Source: Candidatus Caldatribacterium sp.
GTDB taxonomy: Bacteria > Atribacterota > Atribacteria > Atribacterales > Caldatribacteriaceae
Assembly: GCA_025060675.1 (NCBI GenBank)
Contig: JANXBI010000059.1
Coordinates: 1-64,000 of the forward strand
Direction of reading: 5' to 3'
Length of the DNA stretch: 64,000 nucleotides
In this document: positions 25,045 through 33,601 of the stretch, in pieces
How positions within the stretch are numbered: the stretch's first letter is position 1
Layout: each line of letters begins with the position of its first letter
Notes under the pieces: model-generated
The model's database searches: none
Seen by the model: only the letters and a program-made list of their open reading frames with translations
What the model was told of the DNA's origin: nothing
Position numbers and translations under genes: made by a program

Positions 25045-26250
25045 TTACTCCACTCGAGGCCCAAAGTGCTTCAACATGACAAGATTTTCGGTCTCACTTG
25101 CATTCACAATAGTGATACCAGCCCGGGCAGCTTCGTAGGTCACAAAGAGCTCATCCTTGGTCATTTCTCCAAAACGGATGAGGGTTGGAGTCTCGACCTC
25201 CAGAACCCCGAACTTTCCATATCCTTGAATGACGATAACCCCGTAGGGTCCTTCTTCTTTAATGGTGACACTGCGCTTGGGAAAAATGGTGAGCTCTTTG
25301 GCACAGAAGTCCTCTGAACCGTAGACCACGTAATACTCTTCGTATCCTTCAGCCCTCATCTCCTCAAGGGGTCGGACCGGTTTGGGCTCAAGATAATGGC
25401 GTGCGAAAAAGTCTGGATCGGTGTTAGCCTCCCAATCAAGGAGATCCACAATGTACTCCAGGTCATTCTTATGCTCTGGAGGAATGTCCTTCACCACAAG
25501 ATCCCAAGGGATGAACCGGTCCCAGACGATATTTTGAAAAGGTGCAAAAACATCAGAAGCTTTCTGAGGTTCATAGGTGAGGAGGGATCCCGGAGCGTGA
25601 AGGATACCAGGTGGCACAATCCATCCCGTTCCTGGTTTGAGTTTGTATGCCCGGGAAAGGTAAAGAATACCGTTATCTCCCTTATCCCACATCTCAAGGC
25701 AACGAACGACGTCTTCCTTCCTCGTTCCTGGGTTCAACCCAAAGAAAGTGTAAGGGAAATAGCCACTGTGGTTATTGAGCTGAGGTGGAAAGTAATACCC
25801 TTCGGGCTTTCCGAGGCGTCCCACCTTCTTCGCTTTTTCATCATCGTGGTGCACGTGATGGAAAAGAGGATTCATGTTATCAAAGAACTTAGCGAAAACC
25901 GGCCACCCACCATACCTCTCCATCATAGCCTTACCAAGGAGTTTGTCACCTGCAAGTTCTATAGCGTCTCGGAGGAGGAGTTTTTCAGCTCTTCCTTTAT
26001 CTTCAATGTAAATGTAACTTAAGCCTTCATCCGGGAGGGTTTCAGGACCATTGTCTGCTTGCACCGTAGAGGCAAACCATCGTTCATCGATGCCTCCCCG
26101 ATGCACTCCGAAAGCATAGTAATCATCAGGGTGAAGTTTTAGCCTTCTGCCAGGGATACAGAAAGATCTAGGAACCCACGTGGGGAAAAGACGCAATACA
26201 CCCCGACCTCGGTCGAGGGCAATATCAAGGAGCTGACGTGCTGTGGCCAT
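25045..26250 (-). CDS. Cupin protein, mannose-6-phosphate isomerase-like
   Basis: A 401-residue cupin of the class I phosphomannose isomerase type. The metal-site segment FHHVHHDDE (near residues 128-136), LNNHSGYFPYTFFGLNPG, GWIVPPGILHAPGSLLTYE (metal His) and the C-terminal small cupin strands ITIVNASE are visible. The HxH-E layout fits an isomerase acting on a sugar or sugar phosphate. It is longer than many single-domain homologues. As first gene of operon B, repressed by the divergent LacI protein, it probably processes the imported sugar. Whether the substrate is mannose-6-phosphate, a free sugar or a deoxy sugar is not clear. Confidence 0.75.
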   Translation of the reverse strand: MATARQLLDIALDRGRGVLRLFPTWVPRSFCIPGRRLKLHPDDYYAFGVHRGGIDERWFASTVQADNGPETLPDEGLSYIYIEDKGRAEKLLLRDAIELAGDKLLGKAMMERYGGWPVFAKFFDNMNPLFHHVHHDDEKAKKVGRLGKPEGYYFPPQLNNHSGYFPYTFFGLNPGTRKEDVVRCLEMWDKGDNGILYLSRAYKLKPGTGWIVPPGILHAPGSLLTYEPQKASDVFAPFQNIVWDRFIPWDLVVKDIPPEHKNDLEYIVDLLDWEANTDPDFFARHYLEPKPVRPLEEMRAEGYEEYYVVYGSEDFCAKELTIFPKRSVTIKEEGPYGVIVIQGYGKFGVLEVETPTLIRFGEMTKDELFVTYEAARAGITIVNASETENLVMLKHFGPRVE

Positions 26251-26305
26251 ACCTATCCCCTCTTCCTTTTTTCAGAAGGATACCGTAAAGAAAAGGAAAA
26301 GTCTA

Positions 26306-26320
26306 TTGATAACGTTTGCC
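26306..26320. promoter_or_regulatory. LacI-family operator-like site at the operon B transcription start
   Basis: TTGATAACGTTTGCC has the central AACGTT of LacI-family operators with one good half (GATAACG). It lies directly downstream of the operon B -10 element, at the expected start of transcription, where a repressor would block initiation. Confidence 0.55.
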
Positions 26321-26325
26321 CTAAA

Positions 26326-26353
26326 ACTATCACACATGTGTTTTTGATGTCAA
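26326..26353 (-). promoter_or_regulatory. Promoter of the cupin isomerase-ABC operon B
   Basis: On the minus strand a perfect TTGACA (26348-26353), a 16-base spacer and GATAGT (26326-26331). The spacer contains the 10-bp palindrome ACACATGTGT (26332-26341), which could bind a further regulator. Confidence 0.65.
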
Positions 26354-26380
26354 TACTGATTTTTCCATCCCTTTTCATGG

Positions 26381-26410
26381 TATAATGTCCCCAAATTGAG
26401 AAAACGTTTC
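26381..26410 (+). promoter_or_regulatory. lacI-family promoter -10 element with autoregulatory operator
   Basis: A perfect TATAAT at 26381-26386 starts a transcript near 26393; the -35 region is weak (TGATTT 18 bases upstream). The near-palindrome GAAAACGTTTCC (26399-26410) lies at about +7 to +18 and matches LacI/CcpA-type operators, so the regulator probably represses itself. Confidence 0.65.
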
Positions 26411-26422
26411 CAACAAAAAGCC

Positions 26423-27430
26423 ATGGCTTCCATCAGGGACGTTGCGAGACTCGCGGGAGTTTCTGTAAGTACCGTCTCCCGAGTCATTAACAGGCGAGGA
26501 AAAGCAAGTAAAGCAACAGAAGAGAGGGTCTGGAAGGCCATAGAGGCTCTCCAGTACCGGCCTAATCTTCTTGCTCGAAGTCTCAGAAATCAAAAGACAC
26601 GACTTCTTGGCCTTCTCGTTCCAGACATCGATAGCCCTTTTTTTGCAAGACTCGCAAAGCACATTGAGGAAGCAGCATACAGGAAGGGATACAATCTCAT
26701 TCTCTGTAACGTTGGAGAAGACCCTAAACGAGAAAGAGATTACCTTGAGATCCTTATCCAAAGGCAAGTTGAGGGTATTATCCTTCTCCGAGTTTCTGAT
26801 GAGAGTTTACTCTTTAGAATCCCCCACTTTTCGAAGATTCCATATGTGGTCCTTGATCGGACACTGCAGAAAGAGGAAGCTCCTACCGTGAAACTCGATA
26901 ATATTGCAGCGGGAGCACTTGCTGCAACACATCTCTTGAAACTTGGCCACCGAAAATTTGCTTGCATTACTGGGCCGCAAAAAATCAGTGTATCTCGGGA
27001 ACGTCTTGAAGGATTTCTCACAATACTCATCCAAGCAGGTATTCCTCCAAAGGACATTTTTGTCGTCGAGGGTGATTTTAAGATTGATGGTGGACGAAAA
27101 GGCATGGAGAAAGTCCTCGGACACTTTCTTCCCCCTTTCGCCCTTTTCTGTATGAACGACATGATGGCTTTCGGGGCCATTCAGGTGGCGAAGGAGAGAA
27201 ACTGGCAAGTTCCTGAAGATATCTCCGTTGTCGGCCTCGACAACAATCCTCTCTGTGAGGTCTTTTCTCCTCCTTTGACCACGGTGGCGCAGCCCTTTGA
27301 TCAGATTGCAAAAGCAGGAATTGCCCTTCTTTGCAAGCTTATCGAGGGAAAAAGGGTACGCAAAAAGTCCATCGCCGTTCCACCGTACCTTGTGATCCGC
27401 CAGTCTACTGCTCCACCAAGGAAGCAGTAG
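26423..27430 (+). CDS. LacI family transcriptional regulator
   Basis: A 335-residue LacI/GalR repressor: N-terminal helix-turn-helix and hinge (SIRDVARLAGVSVSTVSRVI, then ALQYRPNLLARSLR), followed by a periplasmic-binding-protein fold (LGLLVPDIDSPFFARLAKHI, VGLDNNPLCEVFSPPLTTV). TTG 26396 is a possible earlier start, but the HTH begins at ATG 26423 and the operator would lie inside the longer frame. The ribosome-binding site is poor. It is divergent from the isomerase-ABC operon and most likely senses the imported sugar or its phosphate. The C-terminus is encoded inside an 18-bp hairpin stem. Confidence 0.93.
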   Translation: MASIRDVARLAGVSVSTVSRVINRRGKASKATEERVWKAIEALQYRPNLLARSLRNQKTRLLGLLVPDIDSPFFARLAKHIEEAAYRKGYNLILCNVGEDPKRERDYLEILIQRQVEGIILLRVSDESLLFRIPHFSKIPYVVLDRTLQKEEAPTVKLDNIAAGALAATHLLKLGHRKFACITGPQKISVSRERLEGFLTILIQAGIPPKDIFVVEGDFKIDGGRKGMEKVLGHFLPPFALFCMNDMMAFGAIQVAKERNWQVPEDISVVGLDNNPLCEVFSPPLTTVAQPFDQIAKAGIALLCKLIEGKRVRKKSIAVPPYLVIRQSTAPPRKQ

Positions 27431-27440
27431 ACTGGCGGAT
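27395..27440. terminator. 18-bp hairpin between convergent lacI-type gene and hcp
   Basis: A perfect 18-bp inverted repeat (27395-27412 and 27423-27440) with a ten-base loop covers the last codons and stop of the regulator and ends two bases before the hcp stop. No T-run follows on either strand. It can fold in both convergent transcripts and probably marks both 3' ends. Confidence 0.65.
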
Positions 27441-27442
27441 AT

Positions 27443-29086
27443 TTACCCAAGGAGAGCCTTGATATCCTCTTGAGGCGTTGTGATAGATACAAGGTTAAAC
27501 TGCTCCTTCAAGATTTTGTAGACCGGTTCCTTTAAGAAAGCCGGCATACTTGGACCAAGGCGCATATTTCTGATACCAAGATGGAGCAACGTAAGAAGAA
27601 TGGCCACCGCCTTTTGTTCATACCAAGAGAGGACAAGAGAAAGCGGGAGGCTATTTACATCGGTGTTCAAGGCTTTAGCAAGCTCAAGCGCTATTTGAAT
27701 GGCCGAGTACGCATCATTACATTGGCCAATGTCGAGAAGTCGTGGTATGCCCTCTATGTTTCCAAACTCAAGTTTGTTGAAGCGGTATTTGCCACAAGCC
27801 AGAGTCAGAATCACACAATCCTCAGGCACTAGCTGAGCAAACTGCGTGTAATAGTCCCGTCCTGGTTTTGCGCCGTCGCATCCACCAATGAGGAAAAAGT
27901 GGCGAAGTTTTCCTTTTTTCACGAGATCAAGAATTCTGTCCGCAACGCTGAGAACAGCGTTTCTCGCAAAGCCCACAAGAATAGTTTTTTCCGGTTCATC
28001 CTGCGCAAACCCTTCCTCCTTCAAGGCAGCTTCTATCACCGGAGAAAAATCGTAGTTGCTTACATGTACTACCCCAGGCCAAGCAACAAGGCCGCTTGTA
28101 AAGAGGCGGTGCTTATAGCTGTCTTTAGGCTTCTGAAGACAGTTCGTCGTCATAAGAATCGCTCCAGGAAAAACGTCAAATTCTCTTTGTTGATTCTGCC
28201 AAGCACTTCCATAATTTCCCACAAGGTGCGGATACTTCTTGAGGCCAGGATACCCGTGAGCAGGAAGCATTTCTCCGTGAGTGTACACATTGATCCCCGT
28301 TCCTTCAGTCTGTTTGAGAAGTTCTTCTAAGTCTTTCAAATCATGGCCAGATATAACGATGGCCTTTCCTTTGACTGGGGTAACCCTCACGGGAGTTGGT
28401 ACCGGATGACCATAGGTCGTCGTGTGAGCTTGATCAAGAAGACCCATGACTTTAAGATTGTACTCACCTACTTTTAAGGCTACAGCAAGAAGCTCTTCAA
28501 GGGTGAAGTCCTCACAGGTGAGGAAATCTAAGGTCTTGTGAAAGAAGTCGTACACCTCATCACTCTCTACACCAAGAATTTGTGCATGGTCTGCGTACGC
28601 CGCCATTCCTTTCAACCCGTACAAAACAAGATGTTTTGCACCGGCCAGCGTTTCACCAAGGCATTCGATATCCCTCTCCAGAGTTACTTCTTCCCCTTGG
28701 TGAATGAGGCCATTGAGGTCACTTGCTGGAACCCACTGAGCTGGTCCAGAGAGAGTCTCAGGAATCATATTCCTCCTCGCACACACTTCAACATAGGTAC
28801 TTTTGAGTCTTTCTTTAAGCTTATACGCACGTTCAAGGTACGTCTTTATTCTCTCAGGGTCAAAGTCCACATTAGTTACCGTACTGAAGAGCGCCTCAAG
28901 GACGAAAATGTCTGCCTCATTATCTCGTATCCCAAGCTCTCGAAGCCTTTTGGCAAACATCGCTACACCTTGTGTAGCGTGCACGAGGAGGTCTTGTAAA
29001 GCAGCTGTCTCCGGGTCTTTCCCACATACCCCGAAGCTCGTACACCCTGTGCCCCTTGCGGTTTGCTCGCATTGGTAACAGAACAC
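27443..29086 (-). CDS. hcp: Hybrid cluster protein (hydroxylamine reductase / NO-related)
   Basis: A 547-residue anaerobe enzyme carrying a [4Fe-4S] and a hybrid Fe-S-O cluster. The N-terminal cluster motif has Cys3, Cys6, Cys15 and Cys21. Hybrid-cluster ligands are seen in YGLKGMAAYADH (His/Glu region), TNCLQKP, GGCDGAKPGRDYY and LACGKYRFNKLEFG. Proposed roles are NO or hydroxylamine reduction and protein S-nitrosylation defence. GTG 29086 has GGAGG nine bases upstream. It is transcribed alone from a strong promoter. No hcr reductase gene is adjacent. Confidence 0.96.
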   Translation of the reverse strand: MFCYQCEQTARGTGCTSFGVCGKDPETAALQDLLVHATQGVAMFAKRLRELGIRDNEADIFVLEALFSTVTNVDFDPERIKTYLERAYKLKERLKSTYVEVCARRNMIPETLSGPAQWVPASDLNGLIHQGEEVTLERDIECLGETLAGAKHLVLYGLKGMAAYADHAQILGVESDEVYDFFHKTLDFLTCEDFTLEELLAVALKVGEYNLKVMGLLDQAHTTTYGHPVPTPVRVTPVKGKAIVISGHDLKDLEELLKQTEGTGINVYTHGEMLPAHGYPGLKKYPHLVGNYGSAWQNQQREFDVFPGAILMTTNCLQKPKDSYKHRLFTSGLVAWPGVVHVSNYDFSPVIEAALKEEGFAQDEPEKTILVGFARNAVLSVADRILDLVKKGKLRHFFLIGGCDGAKPGRDYYTQFAQLVPEDCVILTLACGKYRFNKLEFGNIEGIPRLLDIGQCNDAYSAIQIALELAKALNTDVNSLPLSLVLSWYEQKAVAILLTLLHLGIRNMRLGPSMPAFLKEPVYKILKEQFNLVSITTPQEDIKALLG

Positions 29087-29118
29087 TCTTTTTCTCCTCC
29101 TTTCAATATTTTGGTACT

Positions 29119-29146
29119 ATTATACCTAAATATTTCCACCCGTCAA
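29119..29146 (-). promoter_or_regulatory. hcp promoter
   Basis: On the minus strand TTGACG (29141-29146), a 16-base spacer and a perfect TATAAT (29119-29124) lie about 32 bases from the hcp start. No clear FNR or NsrR palindrome is visible. Confidence 0.75.
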
Positions 29147-29242
29147 GTGACGACACCTCTGAACTCTTACAAAAACAGCTGCAAAACAAAGGAGGTACTG
29201 CTGAACAATGCAAGGCAGACCCTGGAGTCGTTAGCTTCAATC

Positions 29243-29271
29243 TTGACAAAAAGAAGAAAATCTTTTATTGT
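29243..29271 (+). promoter_or_regulatory. tRNA-Leu promoter
   Basis: A perfect TTGACA (29243-29248), 17-base spacer and TATTGT (29266-29271) end 14 bases before the mature tRNA 5' end, so the precursor leader is very short. Confidence 0.8.
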
Positions 29272-29285
29272 ATTGTCTTGCCTGT

Positions 29286-29373
29286 GCCGAAGTGGCGGAA
29301 TTGGCAGACGCGCTGGAATCAGGCTCCAGTGAGCACAAAGCTCATGCGGGTTCGACTCCCGCCTTCGGCACCA
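29286..29373 (+). tRNA. tRNA-Leu (anticodon CAG)
   Basis: An 88-base class II tRNA. The acceptor arms GCCGAAG (29286-29292) and CTTCGGC (29363-29369) pair perfectly, followed by discriminator A and an encoded CCA (29371-29373). The anticodon stem CTGGA/TCCAG encloses the loop ATCAGGC with anticodon CAG. The long variable arm (TGAGCACAAAGCTCA) is diagnostic for Leu or Ser, and the GGTTCGACTCC T-loop is canonical. It decodes CUG. The 3' end touches the stop codon of the opposing TPR gene. Confidence 0.97.
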
Positions 29374-30165
29374 CTATTCGTTTAAAAAGAACGACGTTTC
29401 CTCCAACGTGCTGCCGTAGAGTATCCTCTTTTCCACCTTCCCACCAAGAAGGGTGAACTCCACACCTTGAGCCCCTTGTGCTCCTCCAAGGGTGGATGAG
29501 AAAATTTGCTCAAAAGCCTTTTGAAGCGGTTCTCGCCAAACAGGATCCTCCCCAAAACGCACGGTGAACTCTCGAAGAAAACGATATACAAGGCGTGGTT
29601 CTCCAGAAATTACACCTTCTAAAGCTTTTCTGAGAGCCTCTTCTTCATACGGTGCAAAGAGCAAACTCAAATGCTCTCGCGCCCAACCAAAGATACGTGA
29701 CGCAAGATACGAGGAAAGAAAATCGTTTTGCTCAAGAAGCACAAACCCAAGAGGAGCCAACGAAGACCAGCCTTCTTCTCGCGAGAAACTTGGTACATCC
29801 TCTCGAAGAAAAACTTCCTTGTACTGCTCTATCACTTCTCCATCCCGAACAAAAGATGGAGCATATGCCCGCCACTTTTGAAAAGCATCCCGATGACGAG
29901 GAGCTATAGAAAGAATAGTCCGCCACTCCTTCACGGCCTCACTAATCCTTCCCATCTGCTCCAGGGTCTTACCCAACCAGTATCTGGCATCAAGATACTG
30001 GGGGTCTATTTCTAAGGCCTTTCGGTATGCCTCCAGAGCTTTCTCATAATTCCCCTGGGAGAAGTAAACATACCCCACACGGTAATACTCCTCCTTGTCC
30101 TGAGCAAGAGACAAAGCATTTCCCCAAAGCAAAAGGAATACACCAAGGAGAATTATCTTTCGCAT
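29374..30165 (-). CDS. Exported TPR-repeat protein
   Basis: A 263-residue protein with a signal peptide (KIILLGVFLLLWGNALSLA), then two to three tetratricopeptide repeats (VGYVYFSQGNYEKALEAYRKALEIDP and ARYWLGKTLEQMGRISEAVKEW; roughly residues 25-95). The C-terminal 160 residues have no repeat and are not recognised. It is probably periplasmic and involved in protein contacts. It follows dnaE by 12 bases and may be co-transcribed with it. Its stop codon abuts the tRNA-Leu 3' end on the other strand. Confidence 0.8.
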   Translation of the reverse strand: MRKIILLGVFLLLWGNALSLAQDKEEYYRVGYVYFSQGNYEKALEAYRKALEIDPQYLDARYWLGKTLEQMGRISEAVKEWRTILSIAPRHRDAFQKWRAYAPSFVRDGEVIEQYKEVFLREDVPSFSREEGWSSLAPLGFVLLEQNDFLSSYLASRIFGWAREHLSLLFAPYEEEALRKALEGVISGEPRLVYRFLREFTVRFGEDPVWREPLQKAFEQIFSSTLGGAQGAQGVEFTLLGGKVEKRILYGSTLEETSFFLNE

Positions 30166-30177
30166 GGATCTTCCTCC

Positions 30178-33100
30178 TTAGGGCATTTGCACACTTCCAA
30201 TCCTTTCTCCTATAATGCCTTGGACGGTTTCTCTAACCTCCTCATTCCATGTAATCCGGAACGAGTCATCAAGCTCTATCCACCATTCTCCTTCCTCATT
30301 CCGAAAGCGGAGTACAACGGGGCAGGTTCCTGGAAACCTTCTCAAACAATCCCGAAGAGCATATGCTGTCCGTAAAATATCTTTTTCTGCCTCAAAGTCG
30401 ATGACCACTACCCGGGAAAAATCCCTATCCCATTCAAGGGGGTCAAAAAGAGCATCAACTACAATCTTGTTGTCCCCATTGTCCAGAATATCAAGCTTCC
30501 CCAAAACCCCAAGAAGCTTCCCTTCCCCAAGGTGCTTCTTCAGCTCCTCAGCAAGGTTCGGAAAGAAGATTGCCTCCACACTCCCTGACTCGTCCTCAAG
30601 GGTCACAAAATACATATCTCCCCCCCCTTTGGTCACAATCTTACGGGCATTTCCAACCATGCCCACGACCTTTACTCGTATCTCATGCCTGAGAGCTTTC
30701 AAATGCCCTAAGGGGAAAAGGGGGATATGTCGCAACGTTCTTATCGCTTCCCTAAAAGGATGGTCACTCACATAGAATCCAAGCATTTCCTTCTCCATCT
30801 GAAGAAGTTCCTGCTGGGAAAACTCGGCAACTTCCCGCAAGGGAGGCGTTCCTTCAAAAATTGTCCCTTCTCCAAAAAGAGAACGCTGCTTCATATCTTT
30901 TTTCCGGCGCTTCGCACCATAAGCGAGAATATCTTCAAGGGAGGCGAGAAGCTGCGCCCTATTGGGATGAAGTCCGCCAAAAGCGCCTGCTTTGATAAGA
31001 CTTTCAAGAACTCGCCGGTTAATGATGCGACTATCAACCCGCTCCACAAAATCAAAGATGCTTCGGTACCGCCCCTCTCGCCGACGCAAGAGGATTTCTT
31101 CTACCGCACTTTCGCCCACATTTTTCACGGCCGAAAGACCAAAACGGATGCGCCGATCGCCCACAACCGTAAAGCTCGCAAGACTTTCGTTCACATCTGG
31201 AGGCAAGACATCTATGCCTAGGCGCCGACACTCGGCGATAAACTTGGCCACCTTATCACTGTCGTTAGCCACACTCGTAAGACACGCCGCGAGGTACTCC
31301 GTGGGGTAATGTGCTTTGAGATACGCCGTCTGATACGAAACAATAGCATACGCAGCGCTATGAGATTTGTTGAAACCATAACCGGCGAAATACTCGATGA
31401 GGTCAAAAAGCTCCTCCGCCTTCTCTCGAGTATGACCTTTTCGCATCGCTCCCTCTATGAATTTCTCCCGCTGTTCCCGCATAACTTCAGGCTTTTTCTT
31501 TCCCATGGCTCGACGCAGAATGTCAGCTTCTCCAAGGGTAAAACCAGCGAATTCACTCGCGATTTTCATAACTTGCTCTTGGTATACAATAACTCCATAC
31601 GTTTCCCGGAGAATTGGTTCGAGGGAAGGGTGAGGATAGGTAACCGGCACCCTCCCTTGCTTGCGATCGATAAAGTCATCTATCATGCCACTCCCCAACG
31701 GGCCAGGGCGATAAAGAGCAAGAATGGCGATAAGATCCTCGATATGTTCAGGACGCAAACGCTTCAAAAGCTCGCGCATACCAGCGCTTTCAAGTTGGAA
31801 CACTCCAACGGTTTCCCCACGCCCAAGGAGATTGTACGTCTCCCGATCATCAAGGGGGATGTTCTCAAGGTCGACCTCTTTTCCTCGTGTGCTCTTTATG
31901 ATGCGAAGCGCTCGCTCGATAACTGTAAGGGTTCGCAAACCTAAAAAGTCCATCTTAAGGAGACCAAGCTCTTGTAAAGCGTCCATATCAAACTGGGTGA
32001 CGATCTCACCCTCATTCATCTTCTGCAACGGCACATAGTACGTAAGAGGACGATCAGCAATAACCACACCAGCAGCGTGTACTGAAGCGTGTCGGCACAT
32101 GCCTTCGATTCTCCGGGCAAGATCAAGAAGTGTTCGAACATTTTTATTTTCCTCGGAGAGTCTTCGGAGTTGTGGGTTTGCTTCCATCGCCCGCTCAAGA
32201 GTCACCCCGGGACCACCAGGGATGAGTTTGGCGATTTTATCCACATCGCTATAGCTCCATCCTAAAGCTCGCCCTACATCACGTACCGCCTGGCGGGCCA
32301 TCATTCGCCCAAAAGTGATGATTTGGGCCACATTCGTTGCTCCGTACTTCTCAGTCACATACTTAATCACTTCGTCCCTACGCTCGAAGCAAAAGTCGAT
32401 GTCAATGTCAGGCATGCTCACCCGTTCAGGATTCAAAAACCGTTCAAAGAGCAGACCATATTGGAGTGGATCAATATTAGTGATACCAAGAACGTAAGAA
32501 ACAAGACTCCCTGCTGCCGATCCCCGTCCAGGACCAACCATAATTCCCCGTTCCCTCGCAAAGTGGACAAAATCCCAAACGATAAGGAAATAAGCAGCAT
32601 ACCCCATGTTTTTAATGACCTCAAGTTCATAGGTAAGCTGCTTTTGAACACGTTCCGGAGGGGGATCTCCATAACGCCTACGGAGTCCCTCTTCACAAAG
32701 GTGCGAGAGGTAACCGAAGGCATCGAAACCCTCTGGAACATCAAAACGGGGCAGAATGGTTCTCCCAAGCTCGATAGTTACGTTGCAACGCTTGGCAATC
32801 TCCTCTGTAGAGGCGATAGCTTCCGGCAACGAAGAAAAACTCGCTACCATTTCTTCCGGAGATTTTAGGTAGAAGTCTTGAGTTGGGAAACGAAGCCTCT
32901 TGGGATCGTCAAGGGAGGTTGCCGTCTGAATCGCAAGGACAACATCATGCATGTAAGCATCCTGCGCATCGAGATAGTGACAGTCGTTAGTTGCCACAAG
33001 AGGCATACGGAACTTTTTGGCAATTGCTACAAGAGCCTCGTTGACCACCTTCTGCTCAGGAATTTTATTCTCCTGGAGTTCGAGGAAAAAGTTCTCAGGA

Positions 33101-33600
33101 CCGAAGATCTCCCGGTATTCCAAGGCTGCACGCTCTGCTTCCTTTACACTCCCTGAAAGGATAAGGCGAGGGATTTCCCCAGCAAGACACGCCGAAAGAG
33201 CAATAAGACCACGGGAATACTCTTGAAGAAGCTCTTTGTCGACCCGAGGCTTATAATAGAAACCTTCAAGGAAGGCTCGGGTAACAAGTTCCATAAGGTT
33301 GCGATACCCTTCCTCGTTCTCTGCAAGAAGCACAAGGTGATAGGCAGGTTCACTTCCCTTAACCACTACTTTTTCGAAGCGGCTCCCCGGAGCAACGTAC
33401 ACTTCACAGCCGATAATTGGTTTAATCCCCTTTTCCAGGGCTTTCTTGTAAAAATCCACCACTCCATACATGACCCCATGATCCGTAATGGCTATCGCTT
33501 CCATGCCATAGGAGACAACCCGTTCCAAAAGCTCGTCAATGCGAATAACTCCATCAAGGAGGCTGTACTCGGTGTGTACATGAAGATGGACGAATTTCAT
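30178..33600 (-). CDS. dnaE: DNA polymerase III subunit alpha
   Basis: A 1140-residue replicative polymerase. The N-terminal PHP domain starts with FVHLHVHTEYSLLDG and keeps its metal-ligand His/Asp set. The catalytic Asp are in SMPDIDIDFCFER, with a fingers region GFNKSHSAAYAIVSYQTAYL near 745-765 and a helix-hairpin-helix and OB-type domain toward the C-terminus (VKVVGMVGNARKIVTKGG). Length fits the DnaE1 type. ATG 33600 lies one base after the gatB stop, so the two are coupled. The C-terminal tail lacks an obvious clamp-binding box, but I cannot test this. Confidence 0.97.
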   Translation of the reverse strand: MKFVHLHVHTEYSLLDGVIRIDELLERVVSYGMEAIAITDHGVMYGVVDFYKKALEKGIKPIIGCEVYVAPGSRFEKVVVKGSEPAYHLVLLAENEEGYRNLMELVTRAFLEGFYYKPRVDKELLQEYSRGLIALSACLAGEIPRLILSGSVKEAERAALEYREIFGPENFFLELQENKIPEQKVVNEALVAIAKKFRMPLVATNDCHYLDAQDAYMHDVVLAIQTATSLDDPKRLRFPTQDFYLKSPEEMVASFSSLPEAIASTEEIAKRCNVTIELGRTILPRFDVPEGFDAFGYLSHLCEEGLRRRYGDPPPERVQKQLTYELEVIKNMGYAAYFLIVWDFVHFARERGIMVGPGRGSAAGSLVSYVLGITNIDPLQYGLLFERFLNPERVSMPDIDIDFCFERRDEVIKYVTEKYGATNVAQIITFGRMMARQAVRDVGRALGWSYSDVDKIAKLIPGGPGVTLERAMEANPQLRRLSEENKNVRTLLDLARRIEGMCRHASVHAAGVVIADRPLTYYVPLQKMNEGEIVTQFDMDALQELGLLKMDFLGLRTLTVIERALRIIKSTRGKEVDLENIPLDDRETYNLLGRGETVGVFQLESAGMRELLKRLRPEHIEDLIAILALYRPGPLGSGMIDDFIDRKQGRVPVTYPHPSLEPILRETYGVIVYQEQVMKIASEFAGFTLGEADILRRAMGKKKPEVMREQREKFIEGAMRKGHTREKAEELFDLIEYFAGYGFNKSHSAAYAIVSYQTAYLKAHYPTEYLAACLTSVANDSDKVAKFIAECRRLGIDVLPPDVNESLASFTVVGDRRIRFGLSAVKNVGESAVEEILLRRREGRYRSIFDFVERVDSRIINRRVLESLIKAGAFGGLHPNRAQLLASLEDILAYGAKRRKKDMKQRSLFGEGTIFEGTPPLREVAEFSQQELLQMEKEMLGFYVSDHPFREAIRTLRHIPLFPLGHLKALRHEIRVKVVGMVGNARKIVTKGGGDMYFVTLEDESGSVEAIFFPNLAEELKKHLGEGKLLGVLGKLDILDNGDNKIVVDALFDPLEWDRDFSRVVVIDFEAEKDILRTAYALRDCLRRFPGTCPVVLRFRNEEGEWWIELDDSFRITWNEEVRETVQGIIGERIGSVQMP

Positions 33601-33601
33601 G

